DNA of 64,000 nt from Diatrype stigma (Eukaryota > Ascomycota > Sordariomycetes > Xylariales > Diatrypaceae): NCBI GenBank assembly GCA_022225965.2, contig JAKJXP020000004.1, forward strand, positions 1-64,000. Reading direction: 5' to 3'. Shown piece after piece: positions 11,001 through 20,316 of the stretch (position 1 is its first letter; each line of letters opens with the position of its first letter). The notes beneath the pieces were generated by a model, which saw only the letters and a list, made by a program, of their open reading frames with translations, had not been told where the DNA came from and ran no database searches. Both the position numbers and the translations under genes were made by a program.

Positions 11001-14000
11001 GAGGTATTGAGATTGATAGAAGTTTTACACGATAAGTTTGGTGTGAAAGCTACAATTAAAAAACGTACAAATCCAGGGGGAGCAGTAAAGTGGCGAATAA
11101 GAGTTAGTAGGTTGAGTATGATTAAGTTAGTATCTTTAGTTCGTCCTTATTTTATACCTGAAATGTTATATAAATTAGTGGCGTGCCTCTAAAGAAAATG
11201 GGTAATATAATATGTATTTATTTATTCGAGTTAAAGTGTAATGAATTACTTCCATATGGAGTGAAAATTTATTTGTCTTTAGTTTGTTTATTTAGAAGGG
11301 CTTTCCTTAAACTTCACTCTATGCGAGGATATCCCGCTTTAAGTATTGGTCCACTCAAGAGTTCTTTCGTGTTAGGAAAAATCCAATATGAGGGGCAACC
11401 CGCAGGAAACATGGCGGGGAGGAAGCTCCCCTGCCATGGATCTTCAGAGACTACATGTGGAGCATATATATTGAAGGATAATTTATTTAAGTGATGATTT
11501 ATAGGATTTTTAGAAGGTAAAGGATCGTTTATACTTGATAAAGACAAAAATTTAGAATTTAAATTAGTACATAAATCTACAGATGCCTCAGTTTTATTTT
11601 ATATAAAGAAGAAATTAGGCTTCGGTATTGTACGAATACAGGATAAAGTGAAAAAGAATCATTGTTTTAAGGTAAATGATGTTAAAGGCTTATTAAACTT
11701 AATTTTAATATTAAATGGTAATCTGTTTTTAGATTCTAAAGAAAAAGAATTTAAATTATTAATGGAGGCATATAACGAAAAACACGGAACTACTCTTGTT
11801 CATATTCCTTCGGACAGAAATATTAATAAGCCTGATTTGTCAAACTATTGATTATCTGGTTTTACTGACGCCGTAGGTAGTTTTACTTGTATTATTAAGG
11901 ATAAATCAAATGAAAGCGGTTTAGTTAAATTGAGTTATACTTTATATCAAGAAGGTAATTTTGACCAAGTTAAATATTTAGCCGAAATCTTGAATGGTAA
12001 AACACATTATAATAACGGTATTTACGAAACTACAGTAAATACAACTAAATTGTCTAAAATAATTGTTTATTTAAATATTCATACTTTAAAAACTAATAAA
12101 TCAGTAGATTATTTTAATATAAGAAAAATTTATAATCTAATTAAAGATAAAAAGTCTTTTACAAATGAAGATATAAAACTTTTAACTAAATATAAAAATA
12201 ACTTAAATAGATTAGCTTCGTAAATATCGTAATACGGGTATTTATTTTATACAATATGACTTTTGTGAGGCTCAGTAAAAAAAAATAAGGCGGGCCTTAT
12301 TTTTTTTTTTTTTTTTCGCCAGCCCCCTTTTTTGTATAAATAATATATATGAAGATATAGTCCGAACAGTATTGTGAAATACTGCGTATATTTAATTAAT
12401 GTATATTAAAAATCAACAAATTTTGCCTACTCCAGTTTCTGCATTAATACATAAAAAGTGAGAATAGGTTACTCACTCTTGTGTAAAATAATCAAATTCC
12501 GGGGAAGCCCTAAAGCTATAGTAACCAAAGTAATAAGTAAACTTATTGACTGGCCTGACTAATTACTAGGGTATGGTAATATCACTATAGATGAAGGCAA
12601 CTGAAATGGGTGATCGCGGATCTAAATCAGTATTGCATGAAACCAATACTGTAAAGGAGCAACGAGTAGATGGTTCTTTAGTTATTTTTATTTATATTAA
12701 TAACTATAAGGTGTACTCTAGTCACCGGGAAACCGGCTCTTGGGAGAACTAAGTAGCTCAAGATTAAAGATATCACAATAGCCTTTCCGTAAAGTTATTA
12801 ATATTTTAATTGTTTAAATATTAATAATAGGTTAAATTTGTGGTTCGGCTGCTACCATTCATCCTCTGGGTGGGATCAGAGGGAAAGTGGAAAAAAGTTT
12901 TTTGTTAATCCTATGTTATGTAAGGGAGGTTAATATAGACACTCTGTTAGGATAAAAAAAACTAAACTGCCAAACTCCGGGGAAGCCCTAAAGACAATAA
13001 TACCACCTTATATATAGTGAAAAGTCTAATAATAAGTACCATTACTAATCATAATGGCTGAGGTAATAAGTTATTGTATTAAGGAAACTTAAATGGGTAA
13101 TCGCGGAACTAACCTATACGAAGTATGGAAAAGCGCATCGAGTAGACGGTAGTTGTTGTGGAAGGGAAACTAGAAGCAATTAAGGTGTACTCAGTCTTCC
13201 TTATAGATAAGGAAATAACTTTTCGTCCTTGCTAAATAATTTACTTGTTTTTGCCTGATTTAATAAGGGAGGTCCCTGTAATAGAAGGTAAAAACAGTTA
13301 GAGATGCTAAAGAAAAGATAGGCACGGGTAAAGAAATATAATAATACACCACCAAAGAGGAGAATAACTATAAAGTCAAAACCATTATTAAATCCCTATT
13401 TTGTAACTGGTTTTGTAGATGGAGAGGGCTCTTTTACAATTAGAATTAGAAAAGATAGTAAAGCTATACTAGGTTTCAGGGTAAATCTGGTATTTTCTAT
13501 AGGAGCTCAAGTAAATGTGGAAAATCTTAAATTATTAGATAATCTAAAAGGATTTTTTTTTGGTATAGGTAGCATTAGTAAGGTGGGGGTAATATGTATA
13601 TTTATGAAGTTTCTTCTTTGATTCATTTACATAAAATTAGAAATCATTTTGATAATTACCCTCTTGAATCTACAAAAAAATTCACTATATTTTGTGATGT
13701 AAAGTAATGGATTTAATGTTAAATAAAGAACATTTAACAAAACAAGGTTTTATTAAGATACTTTCTTTTAAAGCTGTGTTTCCTAAGGGGTTGAATGAGA
13801 ATATAACCGCTGCCTTTCCTAATGTAAAGCCAATAACTAAACCTGAATTTAAACCAAATACAGGAAAATTGAATCCTCATTGAATAGCAGGGTTTACTCA
13901 AGCTGATGGTACATTTGGTTTAAGTCCTGTTAAACGAGCTAATACAAAATTAGGCTATAATGCTTTACCACAGTTTCGTATTACACAACATGAGCGAGAT

Positions 14001-17000
14001 GTAGTTGTTTTAAATAGAATTATTCTGACAATGGGTTGTGGTATTCTAATTAAACCTAGTGCAGGAAGAGATAGATATACTATTAATGTTGGAAGTGCAA
14101 AAGATTTAATATCCATTGTTATACCTTTATTTGAACAACATCCATTTTATGGAGCTAAATCTTTGGATTTTAAAGATTTTTGTGCTGGTATGGATATTAT
14201 TAAAAATAAAGGTCATTTAACAAAAGAGGGAATAGATAGAATTATAGAATTAGCCCGCGGTATGAATACTTCAATATATTCCTAGTCTATCTAAATATTG
14301 CCCGGCATGGGATTTATATAATGTTACTGCGCGCGACCCAATAGTCGGGATGCTTTATTAAAAATAAGCGTTCCTATCTTTAAAGGGTATATTTGCCGGA
14401 TCCTTACTTTATAGTTATTTTTTTTTTTATCTGGTTTATATTATTATATGTTGCCGTTGTTTAATGTCGATTAAATAATATAATATCGCTATATGCTGGA
14501 AACTCCTAAAGTCTCAAGTATTTCTAAAGCCTTTAAAGTAGTTGTTTAACTAGTGAAAGTCTTAAGGTTGTTACTTACTTTGTTAGGAAAATCAGCAGGA
14601 AACCTCTGTATATATATGATATTTAGGTTTGTCCTAAGTTATATCATTATTATTATAAAGAGGGTCCTCAGAGACTGCACGCGATATAACTTTTACAATT
14701 TATTTATTTCTTTCCGCCAGGGCTAGAAATAAATGTTTATTATTACACCTTTTTTATGGTAAATAAACGCTTTATAAGTTCTAAAACAAAGGGTAAATTA
14801 CATCCTTGGTTTATAACTGGATATACAGATGGAGAGGGTAGTTTTTCGATTCGTTTACGTACAAAATCTAATAGTCAATTTGGTTTTCATATAAGTATTG
14901 TATATTCTATAGGTGCTGAGCTAAATCCTTTAAACTTAAAATTATTGGAGCAAGTTAAGGAGTATTTTGGTGGAGTAGGTTCAATTAGCAGATCAGGTAA
15001 TATGTGTTATTATGAGATATCTTCTATTAAATCTCTTTTAAATGTTCGTAAACATTTTGAAGAATATCCTCTTCAAACTACTAAATATGTTCATTTTATA
15101 CTATGGTGTCAAGTTATGGATATTATTGAAAAAAAAGAGCATTTAACAAAATTAGGCTTTAATAAAGTATTGTCTATAAAATCTTTATTTCCTAAAGGAT
15201 TATCTGCTAAACTTTTAGAAGTTTATTCTGAAGAAAAAATTTTACCTATTGCTAAACCGATATTTGAGCCTAGTGTTCAAAAATTAAATCCTAATTGAAT
15301 AGCTGGGTTCGTACAAGCTGTAAAAAAAAAAAAAAAAAAAAAAGAAGGCGGCCTTCTTTTTTTTTTTTTTTTTTTTTCGGGACCTTTGGTTTAAATTATA
15401 CCAAACAATCTAGAATGAAATTAGGGTACACATGTCAACCTCAGTTTCGTGTTACTCAACATGAGCGTGATTTAATAGTTTTAAAAAGGATTATTGAATC
15501 AATGGGTTGCGGTACTATGGTGAAACCATCTGAAGATAGAGACAGATATAGTATATCTGTCGCAAATATATCTGATTTAGTCAATATTGTAATACCTTTA
15601 TTTGAACAATACCCTATTTATGGTGCAAAACATAGAGATTTTTTGGATTTTTGCAAAGGAGTATACATTATAAAAGACAAAGGGCATCTGACACCAGAAG
15701 GATTAAAGACTTTGGAGGATTTAGCGTACGCCATGAATACATACAGAGAGTTTTAATGAGCATGTGTTTATGTTATTTTATAATTTTTACAGTATATTCC
15801 TTTATTTTACCCTTTTTAGAACATAGAGCGTTTAAAGTTTGCCGTTGATCGATGTGAATCAATCAATTATTATATCGCTATTTGCTGGGACAACTTTACA
15901 ACAAGTTAATACATATTTTCGCAGCGATGCGTTATAAGATGTATAAGAAAATCTTGTGTCACTGGCCGACATTAGTTGGCTACTGAATGGTTAATCAGCC
16001 GGTAACATTATTAAGCTTTATTAATAGTGAAACCTCAGAGACTGCATGCGATATAACTTTTATATTTAATAATTATTTAAATCAAAAAGTTCTACATAAA
16101 AAAATAAATAAAAAATTTTTAGAGTGATTTATAGGTTTTGTTGAAGGAAAAGGTTCTTTTATAGTGTTAAACAATAAAGTATATTTTGATATCAAGGTAA
16201 GTATAAAAGACATACAAGTTATTTACTACATAAAAAAAGAACTGGGTTTTGGTAAAGTAATGATAAAAAATATGGATCATAATAATCCTATAGGTAGAAC
16301 TGTATCTTTTTATCTTACATCGGAAGAAAATTTTTCTAGATTAGTTTCAATATTTAATGGTAATTTGTGCACAGTTAATAAAAAACCAGAATTTAAAAAT
16401 TGACTGGGAATTTTTAATAATCAATACTCTAAAGATATTTCTTTTATAGATAGAGTTATAAGACCTAGCTTAACTACAGGTTGATTATCTGGTTATATAG
16501 ATGGTCAGGGTAGTTTTATAGGTTTAACTGAAAATAAAGAATTGAACGCTCCTAACAAAACTCTTTATTTGACATTTTCTATTTATCAAAAAGAATTTTT
16601 TATTTTAAAAGATATTAGTGGAGTACTAAATGTTAGTATTAAAAATATAAAATATAATAAAGATAGAAATGGTTGAGTATTAACCATCTCTTCTTTTAAG
16701 GTAATTAAACTAATAGTACATTATTTAAATAGGTATCCTTTAAAAACTAATAAATCTTTGGCTTTCGCTAGATGATGTAAAATATATAACATTATCTTAA
16801 ATAAAGAACATCTTTATTCAATTGGTTTAAATAAAATTTATTATTTGAGTTTGCGCCTAGAAGAAATAAATAAATATAAAAGTTAAAGGTACAGTCCGAT
16901 CCTTAAGGATACTTAAGGTGTGTTATTCAAGAGCAGAATATAATATATATTTACCCTATCCTCTGGGATGTTATTAAGTGGCATGTTTACACGCAGGGGT

Positions 17001-20000
17001 AAATTTTTCTTATTACAATGATGCTCGTTAAAGAATAACCAACATAAATGAACGGCGGGAGTGTACTTATTAATGCGTTCATCTCCTTTAATAGAATATA
17101 GTTCAACAGTATTATTACTTTGTTTATGATTAGGTGCTATTACAACTGTATTTAGTTCTCTTATAGGATTATTCCAACAAGATATTAAAAAAGTTATAGC
17201 CTATTCTACTATGAGTCAATTAGGTATGATGGTAATAGCAGTAGGTTTATCATCATATAACGTAGCTTTATTCCATCTTGTTAATCATGCTTTTTATAAA
17301 GGATTATTATTCTTAGGAGCTGGAGCGGTTATTCATGCAGTTGGAGATAACCAGGATTTTAGAAGATTTGGTGGATTAATTTCATACTTACCTTTAACTT
17401 ATTCTGTTATGTTAATAGCTAGTCTTAGTTTAGTTGCTTTCCCTGCAGAGCTTTTTTGGAAATTGCTCAAGTGGGGAGAACCGTCAAACTCCGGGGACAC
17501 CCTAAAGTTTCTGATACCAAGCTCTAGTTGAAAAACTATATGTGGCTGAAGTAATTACTCAGGTATGGTAACAAGTCAGAAAATGATGGAAACTGAAATG
17601 GGTTATCGCGGATCTAAATCAATTGTAGATAATGACCATAAAAGTCCAAAATCTGTAATTGTAAAAGAGCAACGAGTAGACGGCGGTTGACATAGAGTTA
17701 TATCAATAATTTCTGTGTTTAAGGTATACTCTAATGGGTTTCTAAAGAAATTATCATATCTAAATCCTTTCAAATCAAATAAAGTTATAAGTGTTATGGG
17801 ATATAGTAACTATCGCCTTGGAGTCACCGCCTATAGAGTTAACCTTGTAATGAAAAATTTTTTGACGGGTACTCCAATAAAAGGATTATTTATTCGTAGG
17901 GGGATTAGTAGTATTCCTGTATCAAATTTAACGACAGAGAACCTGATGCCTTATACTTTACCGTCCCCTTGGTGAATAACAGGGTTTGGAGATGCAGAAG
18001 GTTGTTTTCGTATTTCTATTCTTAAAAATAGAGAATTAAAGATTGGATGAGGAGTACGGGCTTTTTTCCAAATATCTTTACATGGAAAAGATAAAGCTCT
18101 CTTAGAGTTAATTCGGTTAAATTTGGGTGTAGGCCAGATTTATACGGCTGGCCCTACGGCTGTTACACTTGAAGTACATTCAATTAAAGAGTTAGAAATC
18201 ATAATTCTGCATTTCGATAAATACCCGTTAATAACTCAAAAGCGCGCCGATTATGAGTTATTTAAACTGGCCGTATACTATATTAAACAAGGGTTACATT
18301 TAACCAACGAAGGACTGATAAAAATAATTAGTCTCAAAGCTTCTATGAATAGAGGTTTACCTGATGAGTTGAAGACAGCTTTTAAGCATCCAAACCGGAA
18401 CGGTATAATTCCAACCGGAAGACCTTTAGTTAAAAATCAAGCTGTACCAGATCCTCAATGAGTAGCGGGATTCATGAGTGGAGAAGGTTGTTTAATTGTA
18501 AGGGTTCGAAGTTCTCGCACACATAAAACCGGCTTACAAGTTGAACTAGTATTTCAATTAACTCAACATACCAAAGATAAAGAACTTCTTATTAGTTTTA
18601 AAAAATATTTTGGTTGTGGACGGTATAGAGAAAGAATAGGAGGTCTGGCTGGAGATTTTAATGTAACTAGATTATCAGATCTTAATAAAAAAATTATCCC
18701 CTTCTTTTTAAAATACCCAATAATAGGTACAAAGGCTAAAGATTTTGAAGATTTCGTAAAAGTAGCACAGTTAATGCAATATAAAGCCCATTTAACTGAA
18801 GAAGGCTTGGAGCAAATCCAAGAAATTAAGGCCGGAATGAACAGAGGGCGTACAATATAGCTATAGGTGGCGTAACATAATCTGGTGGGGGCTTCACAAC
18901 CATAACTTATAATTAATCAAATCGGCTATAATATGTTTTATAGTCGGTTGTACAATAGCATACGCTCCTTTGTCATAGGTTGCGGTGTTATTTTTATTTT
19001 GAATGAGAAATTTGAAAGCCATGTTTATGACAGGGTTTTATAGTAAAGATTTTATATTAGAATCTGCTTTTGGTCAATATTATTTTAGTAGTATAGCTGT
19101 ATATGTAATAGCAGTAATAGGTGCAATATTTACTACATTATATTCTGTAAAAGTTCTATATTTAACTTTTTTAGCGAATCCTAACGGACCTCATGTTAAT
19201 TATGGTACTCATTCACAAATTGGAAATCAATCAAGGTTGATATGTGATATGTTATCAAAGTATATTGATAAAGTATATCACTTAGCAAGTACTAGAGAGT
19301 ATGGTGCGCCGTGGAGTGCGATAGACCATTATGGTGAGATATTTAAAGAACAAATAAGAGATCTTAATATGTTAAGTTTTTCTTCTACTATAGATCCTTA
19401 TAAATTTAAATCTTTATTAATTGAAATAGAAGCTATTATATGAAAAGGCTTAATGGTACCTAAATTAAGAGTTTATGCTCTCCCCGAAAAAATCGAAAAT
19501 AACTATGTTACAGATTACGTAAAAAAGATAAATATAGCGATAGATAAATATTCACAAGATTTAAATAGACAATCTACTCTTGAAGGGGATATATTCTTGA
19601 GTTTACCTTTAGTAATTTTAGCTATATTCTCTATTTTTTTTGGTTACTTAACTAAAGATATTTTCTTAGGGCTGGGTACTGGGTTCTTTTCAGATAATTC
19701 TATTTTTATTCACCCTAATCATGAGATTATGATTAATACAGAATTTGGAGTACCTACTATGTTTAAACTTTTACCTTTTGGCTTCACGGTTATCTTTAGT
19801 GTCTTAGCTATTGTTTTTTCAGAATTTTTACCTGAAAGTTTAATTGGTTTTAAATTCTCTAGGTTTGGTTATAATATCTTTGGTTTCTTTAATCAAAGGT
19901 TCCTTGTAGACCATTTCTACAATAAATACATAGTAGAGTCTATACTAAGATTAGGGGGTCAAACTACTAGAGTATTAGATAAGGGTGCTATAGAGTTAAT

Positions 20001-20316
20001 CGGACCATTTGGACTTGAGTTAGGGTTAATTAAGTTAAGTAAAAACATAGCGTCTTTAAATACAGGTGTAGTTACATCTTACGCACTGTATATTTTAGTA
20101 GGTATGATTTCATATTTAACATTTAATATGTTTATAGCTCAAATTGGATGAGATTTTGTTTTATTAGTATTATTAGCTGGTTTTTCACTTATGATGTCTT
20201 CTATCCCGTCCCCCCTCCCGTCCGGGTCCTTCGACCCGGGTCCGGGACCGTGGCTCCGAAGGGGGGAAAGGGGGGTAAAAATAAATAAAGAAGGCCCTAA
20301 TGGAATTAGGCCGTAA
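2097..20316 (+). CDS. nad5: NADH dehydrogenase subunit 5, seven exons
   Basis: Exons read as 2097-2344, 4716-4791, 8261-8653, 12426-12452, 12848-12858, 17051-17444 and 19024-20316, with TGA = Trp. Joined, they give the proton-pumping complex I subunit from [11 protein letters not shown] to the conserved C-terminal region. Boundaries were set so that each group I intron follows a U and ends in G. Exon 4 (27 nt, PTPVSALIH) and exon 5 (11 nt) are tiny; the exon 5/6 join gives AATITAGVY, one residue shorter than expected, so that junction is uncertain. Two oddities: exon 7 has about 125 extra codons (19201-19577) between NPNGP and EGDIF, where homologues have a short loop; and the frame runs through a GC-rich cassette (20204-20276) that replaces the usual C-terminus. 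Confidence 0.93.
2345..3863 (+). pseudogene. LAGLIDADG endonuclease with NUMOD1 end, broken by a GC micro-element
   Basis: The frame is open from nad5 exon 1 into the intron, so the protein was probably made as an exon fusion. A stop (TAA 2556-2558) lies just after the GC element CTTCCGCCAGGCT (2529-2541). Downstream, the same frame resumes to TAA 3861-3863 with motifs [11 protein letters not shown] and [12 protein letters not shown], both keeping the acidic active-site residue, and ends in a NUMOD1-like DNA-binding segment ([20 protein letters not shown]). The element therefore separates the N-terminus from an otherwise intact double-motif endonuclease. No ATG precedes the first motif after the stop. 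Confidence 0.8.
2345..4715 (+). other. nad5 intron 1 (group I)
   Basis: Lies between codon V of exon 1 and the VSM of exon 2. It holds a LAGLIDADG ORF in its 5' half. The 3' part has group I core sequence: GACCGTCGGC, then CTACAGACTGGTTCACCGG and AATGTACAGTCGAG, comparable to the cores in cob introns 2 and 3. Positions 3,864-4,300 are non-coding and contain a repeated AGGGAGGAGG motif and the second copy of the 70-bp repeat. Confidence 0.75.
4841..6130 (+). CDS. LAGLIDADG homing endonuclease, nad5 intron 2
   Basis: A 429-residue open frame under code 4. The motifs are [13 protein letters not shown] (about residue 107) and [13 protein letters not shown] (about residue 245), both with the catalytic acid, so a double-motif monomeric endonuclease is expected. 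The first 100 residues are not conserved. They include an in-frame insertion whose core is a perfect 26-bp palindrome (5090-5115). The start is GTG at 4841 or ATG at 4844. This frame differs from that of nad5 exon 2, so it is free-standing. Confidence 0.88.
5090..5115. repeat. Perfect 26-bp palindrome inside a HEG
   Basis: Arm GGTACGGGTAGCA is followed at once by its exact reverse complement. It lies in frame in the poorly conserved N-terminal part of the LAGLIDADG ORF, flanked by CCCCTTC and TGGGTC. GC-rich in AT-rich surroundings, it looks like an inserted mobile palindrome. Confidence 0.85.
7162..8049 (+). CDS. LAGLIDADG homing endonuclease, shortened by a CAA-to-TAA stop
   Basis: A 295-residue frame from ATG 7162. 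The motifs are [13 protein letters not shown] (about residue 20) and [14 protein letters not shown] (about residue 180), each with the final acidic residue. The family normally ends [13 protein letters not shown]; here the Gln codon is TAA (8047-8049) and the same frame continues [10 protein letters not shown] to a second TAA at about 8,090. Loss of some 14 residues may be tolerated. It lies directly 3' of the group I core at 6,829-7,105, as does the related ORF at 17,796. Confidence 0.87.
8948..9029. repeat. A/T-run hairpin element, long form, copy 1
   Basis: About 82 nt. The A-rich left arm ending ATAAAATCTT pairs with the T-rich right arm beginning AGATTTTACTT, around a centre containing AGTAGTCTTTCAAATAAACG. 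An almost identical copy lies at 43,156-43,241. Here it introduces the TAA (8963-8965) that ends the open frame coming from nad5 exon 3. Confidence 0.85.
9036..9738 (+). pseudogene. LAGLIDADG type 2 endonuclease, N-terminal half with NUMOD1
   Basis: Open under code 4 from just after the hairpin element. A NUMOD1-like segment (about 9,120-9,290; [17 protein letters not shown]) is followed by the first half of a LAGLIDADG_2 (Pfam 03161-type) endonuclease: [15 protein letters not shown], the [17 protein letters not shown] block, and [17 protein letters not shown]. The protein breaks off exactly in the second motif, where family members continue into a MGDG-type motif, and ends in two tandem copies of ACTACACAATACCTT. 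The missing half is at about 10,930-11,192. Confidence 0.8.
10014..11192 (+). CDS. GIY-YIG endonuclease fused in frame to a LAGLIDADG type 2 C-terminal half
   Basis: One frame of 392 residues (TGA = Trp). Residues about 80-170 are a GIY-YIG domain: [18 protein letters not shown], the catalytic region with the [12 protein letters not shown] block, and a NUMOD1-like tail ([16 protein letters not shown]). After STW, three 21-bp repeats (10866-10928) encode a KVGFSG-type linker. The frame then continues as the second half of a LAGLIDADG_2 protein (LGDGYFSEG ... [19 protein letters not shown]). The matching first half lies at 9,036-9,738. So a GIY-YIG gene entered a LAGLIDADG gene at its second motif and kept the downstream half in frame. 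I see no separate intron core between 9,739 and 10,013. Confidence 0.85.
10866..10928 (+). repeat. Three 21-bp tandem repeats in the fusion linker
   Basis: Unit GATAAGGTAGGGTTTAGTGG plus one base, copies at 10866, 10887 and 10908 with a few substitutions. The length is a multiple of three, so the linker between the GIY-YIG and LAGLIDADG parts stays open. Confidence 0.9.
11468..12223 (+). CDS. LAGLIDADG maturase-like protein lacking both catalytic acids
   Basis: A double-motif LAGLIDADG ORF read from an uncertain non-ATG start; the frame is open from 11,183, but that part overlaps the intron core. The motifs read [14 protein letters not shown] and [14 protein letters not shown]: the acidic residue before GSF is Lys in the first and Val in the second. 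Loss of both acids predicts no DNA cleavage, the pattern of LAGLIDADG proteins that act only as RNA maturases. The ORF lies in a loop between the 5' and 3' parts of the group I core, so it probably serves its own intron. A similar protein is at 16,131. Confidence 0.8.
12453..12847 (+). other. nad5 intron 4, group I without ORF
   Basis: About 395 nt between ATA CAT and GCT GCT ACC. The core contains CAAATTCCGGGGAAGCCC, GATCGCGGATCTAAATCAG and GAGCAACGAGTAGATGG. The same core type recurs at about 6,829, 12,960 and 17,475. No open frame is present. Confidence 0.75.
13352..14285 (+). pseudogene. LAGLIDADG endonuclease with two frameshifts
   Basis: Motif 1 ([13 protein letters not shown]) is in one frame. 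After a G run (about 13,588) the protein continues in another ([13 protein letters not shown]...). After GATGTAAAG (about 13,703), which lacks one base, it continues to the end, with motif 2 [14 protein letters not shown] and the closing block IELARGMNT. It is a close paralogue of the next ORF. The G-run shift could be a sequencing error; the second is less easily explained that way. Confidence 0.8.
14756..15756 (+). pseudogene. LAGLIDADG endonuclease split by a hairpin element in motif 2
   Basis: ATG 14756 opens 180 residues with motif [15 protein letters not shown]. The second motif starts WIAGFVQA and is then interrupted at 15,321 by an A(n)-GAAGGCGGCCTTC-T(n) hairpin of about 59 nt. The protein resumes as GTFGLNY...[11 protein letters not shown] in a shifted frame and runs to TAA at 15,756. 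A GC micro-element (TTTCCGCCAGGGCTAG) lies 30 bp upstream of the ATG. Without the element this would be a normal double-motif enzyme, related to 13,352-14,285. Confidence 0.85.
15321..15379. repeat. A/T-run hairpin element, short form
   Basis: T, A run, then the near-palindrome GAAGGCGGCCTTC, a T run and CG. It is inserted after GCTG of the A-(acid) codon pair in LAGLIDADG motif 2. The same core and flanks occur at 50,358-50,396, again after GCTG in a motif 2. Homopolymer lengths should not be trusted. Confidence 0.85.
16131..16886 (+). CDS. LAGLIDADG maturase-like protein lacking both catalytic acids
   Basis: Open under code 4 to TAA 16884-16886; no ATG is found before motif 1, so the start is uncertain. 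The motifs are [14 protein letters not shown] and [14 protein letters not shown]: the catalytic acid is Lys in one and Gln in the other. As with 11,468-12,223, this suggests splicing help without DNA cleavage. It lies between the 5' core (CAGAGACTGCATGCG, about 16,030) and the 3' core (TACAGTCCGATCC, about 16,889) of its intron. Confidence 0.8.
17445..19023 (+). other. nad5 intron 6 (group I)
   Basis: Runs from GCT TTC CCT to TTT ATG ACA GGG. The complete core is at the 5' end (about 17,475-17,735; CAAACTCCGGGGACACCC ... TATCGCGGATCTAAATC ... GAGCAACGAGTAGACGG), followed by the HEG, then about 160 nt to the next exon. Confidence 0.8.
17796..18860 (+). CDS. LAGLIDADG homing endonuclease, nad5 intron 6
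   Basis: 354 residues from ATG 17796; the frame is open from GTG 17715. The motifs are [14 protein letters not shown] (about residue 60) and [14 protein letters not shown] (about residue 222), both with the catalytic Glu. It ends in the full family tail [12 protein letters not shown]. No lesion is visible, so this is one of the intact HEGs of the window. It is related to the protein at 7,162 and shares its position 3' of the same type of intron core. Confidence 0.92.
20204..20276. repeat. GC-rich cassette at the nad5 3' end
   Basis: CCCGTCC...CCGGGTCCTTCGACCCGGG, then TCCGGGACCGTGG and a G-rich tail. The same block (CCTTCGACCCAGGTCCG, GACCGTGG) occurs twice in tandem inside the group II RT at 37,851-37,993. 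Here it replaces the expected end of Nad5 and the frame runs through it to TAA 20314-20316. Confidence 0.8.

Larger units (their letters stand above)
8654..12425 (+). other. nad5 intron 3 with stacked HEGs
   Basis: Runs from GAA GGT to CCT ACT CCA. It contains, in order: an exon-fused open frame (8654-8965) ended by a hairpin element, the N-terminal half of a LAGLIDADG type 2 protein, a GIY-YIG gene fused to the other half, and a LAGLIDADG maturase-like ORF. The last sits between two halves of a group I core (CCCGCAGGAAAC ... TCAGAGACTACATGTGG at about 11,400-11,460, and AAGATATAGTCCGAAC at 12,353). Confidence 0.75.
12859..17050 (+). other. nad5 intron 5 interval with three HEG genes and several intron cores
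   Basis: Between an 11-nt exon and exon 6 there is a core at about 12,960-13,200. A second core type has its 5' half at about 14,490-14,690 (TGCTGGAAACTCCTAAAG ... CAGAGACTGCACGCGATAT) and a duplicate 5' half at about 15,870-16,060 (CAGAGACTGCATGCGATAT). Its 3' half is at 16,888 (GTACAGTCCGATCC). Three LAGLIDADG genes are interleaved. This looks like two or three introns stacked at nearly the same site; the exact splice points cannot be fixed by eye. Confidence 0.6.
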
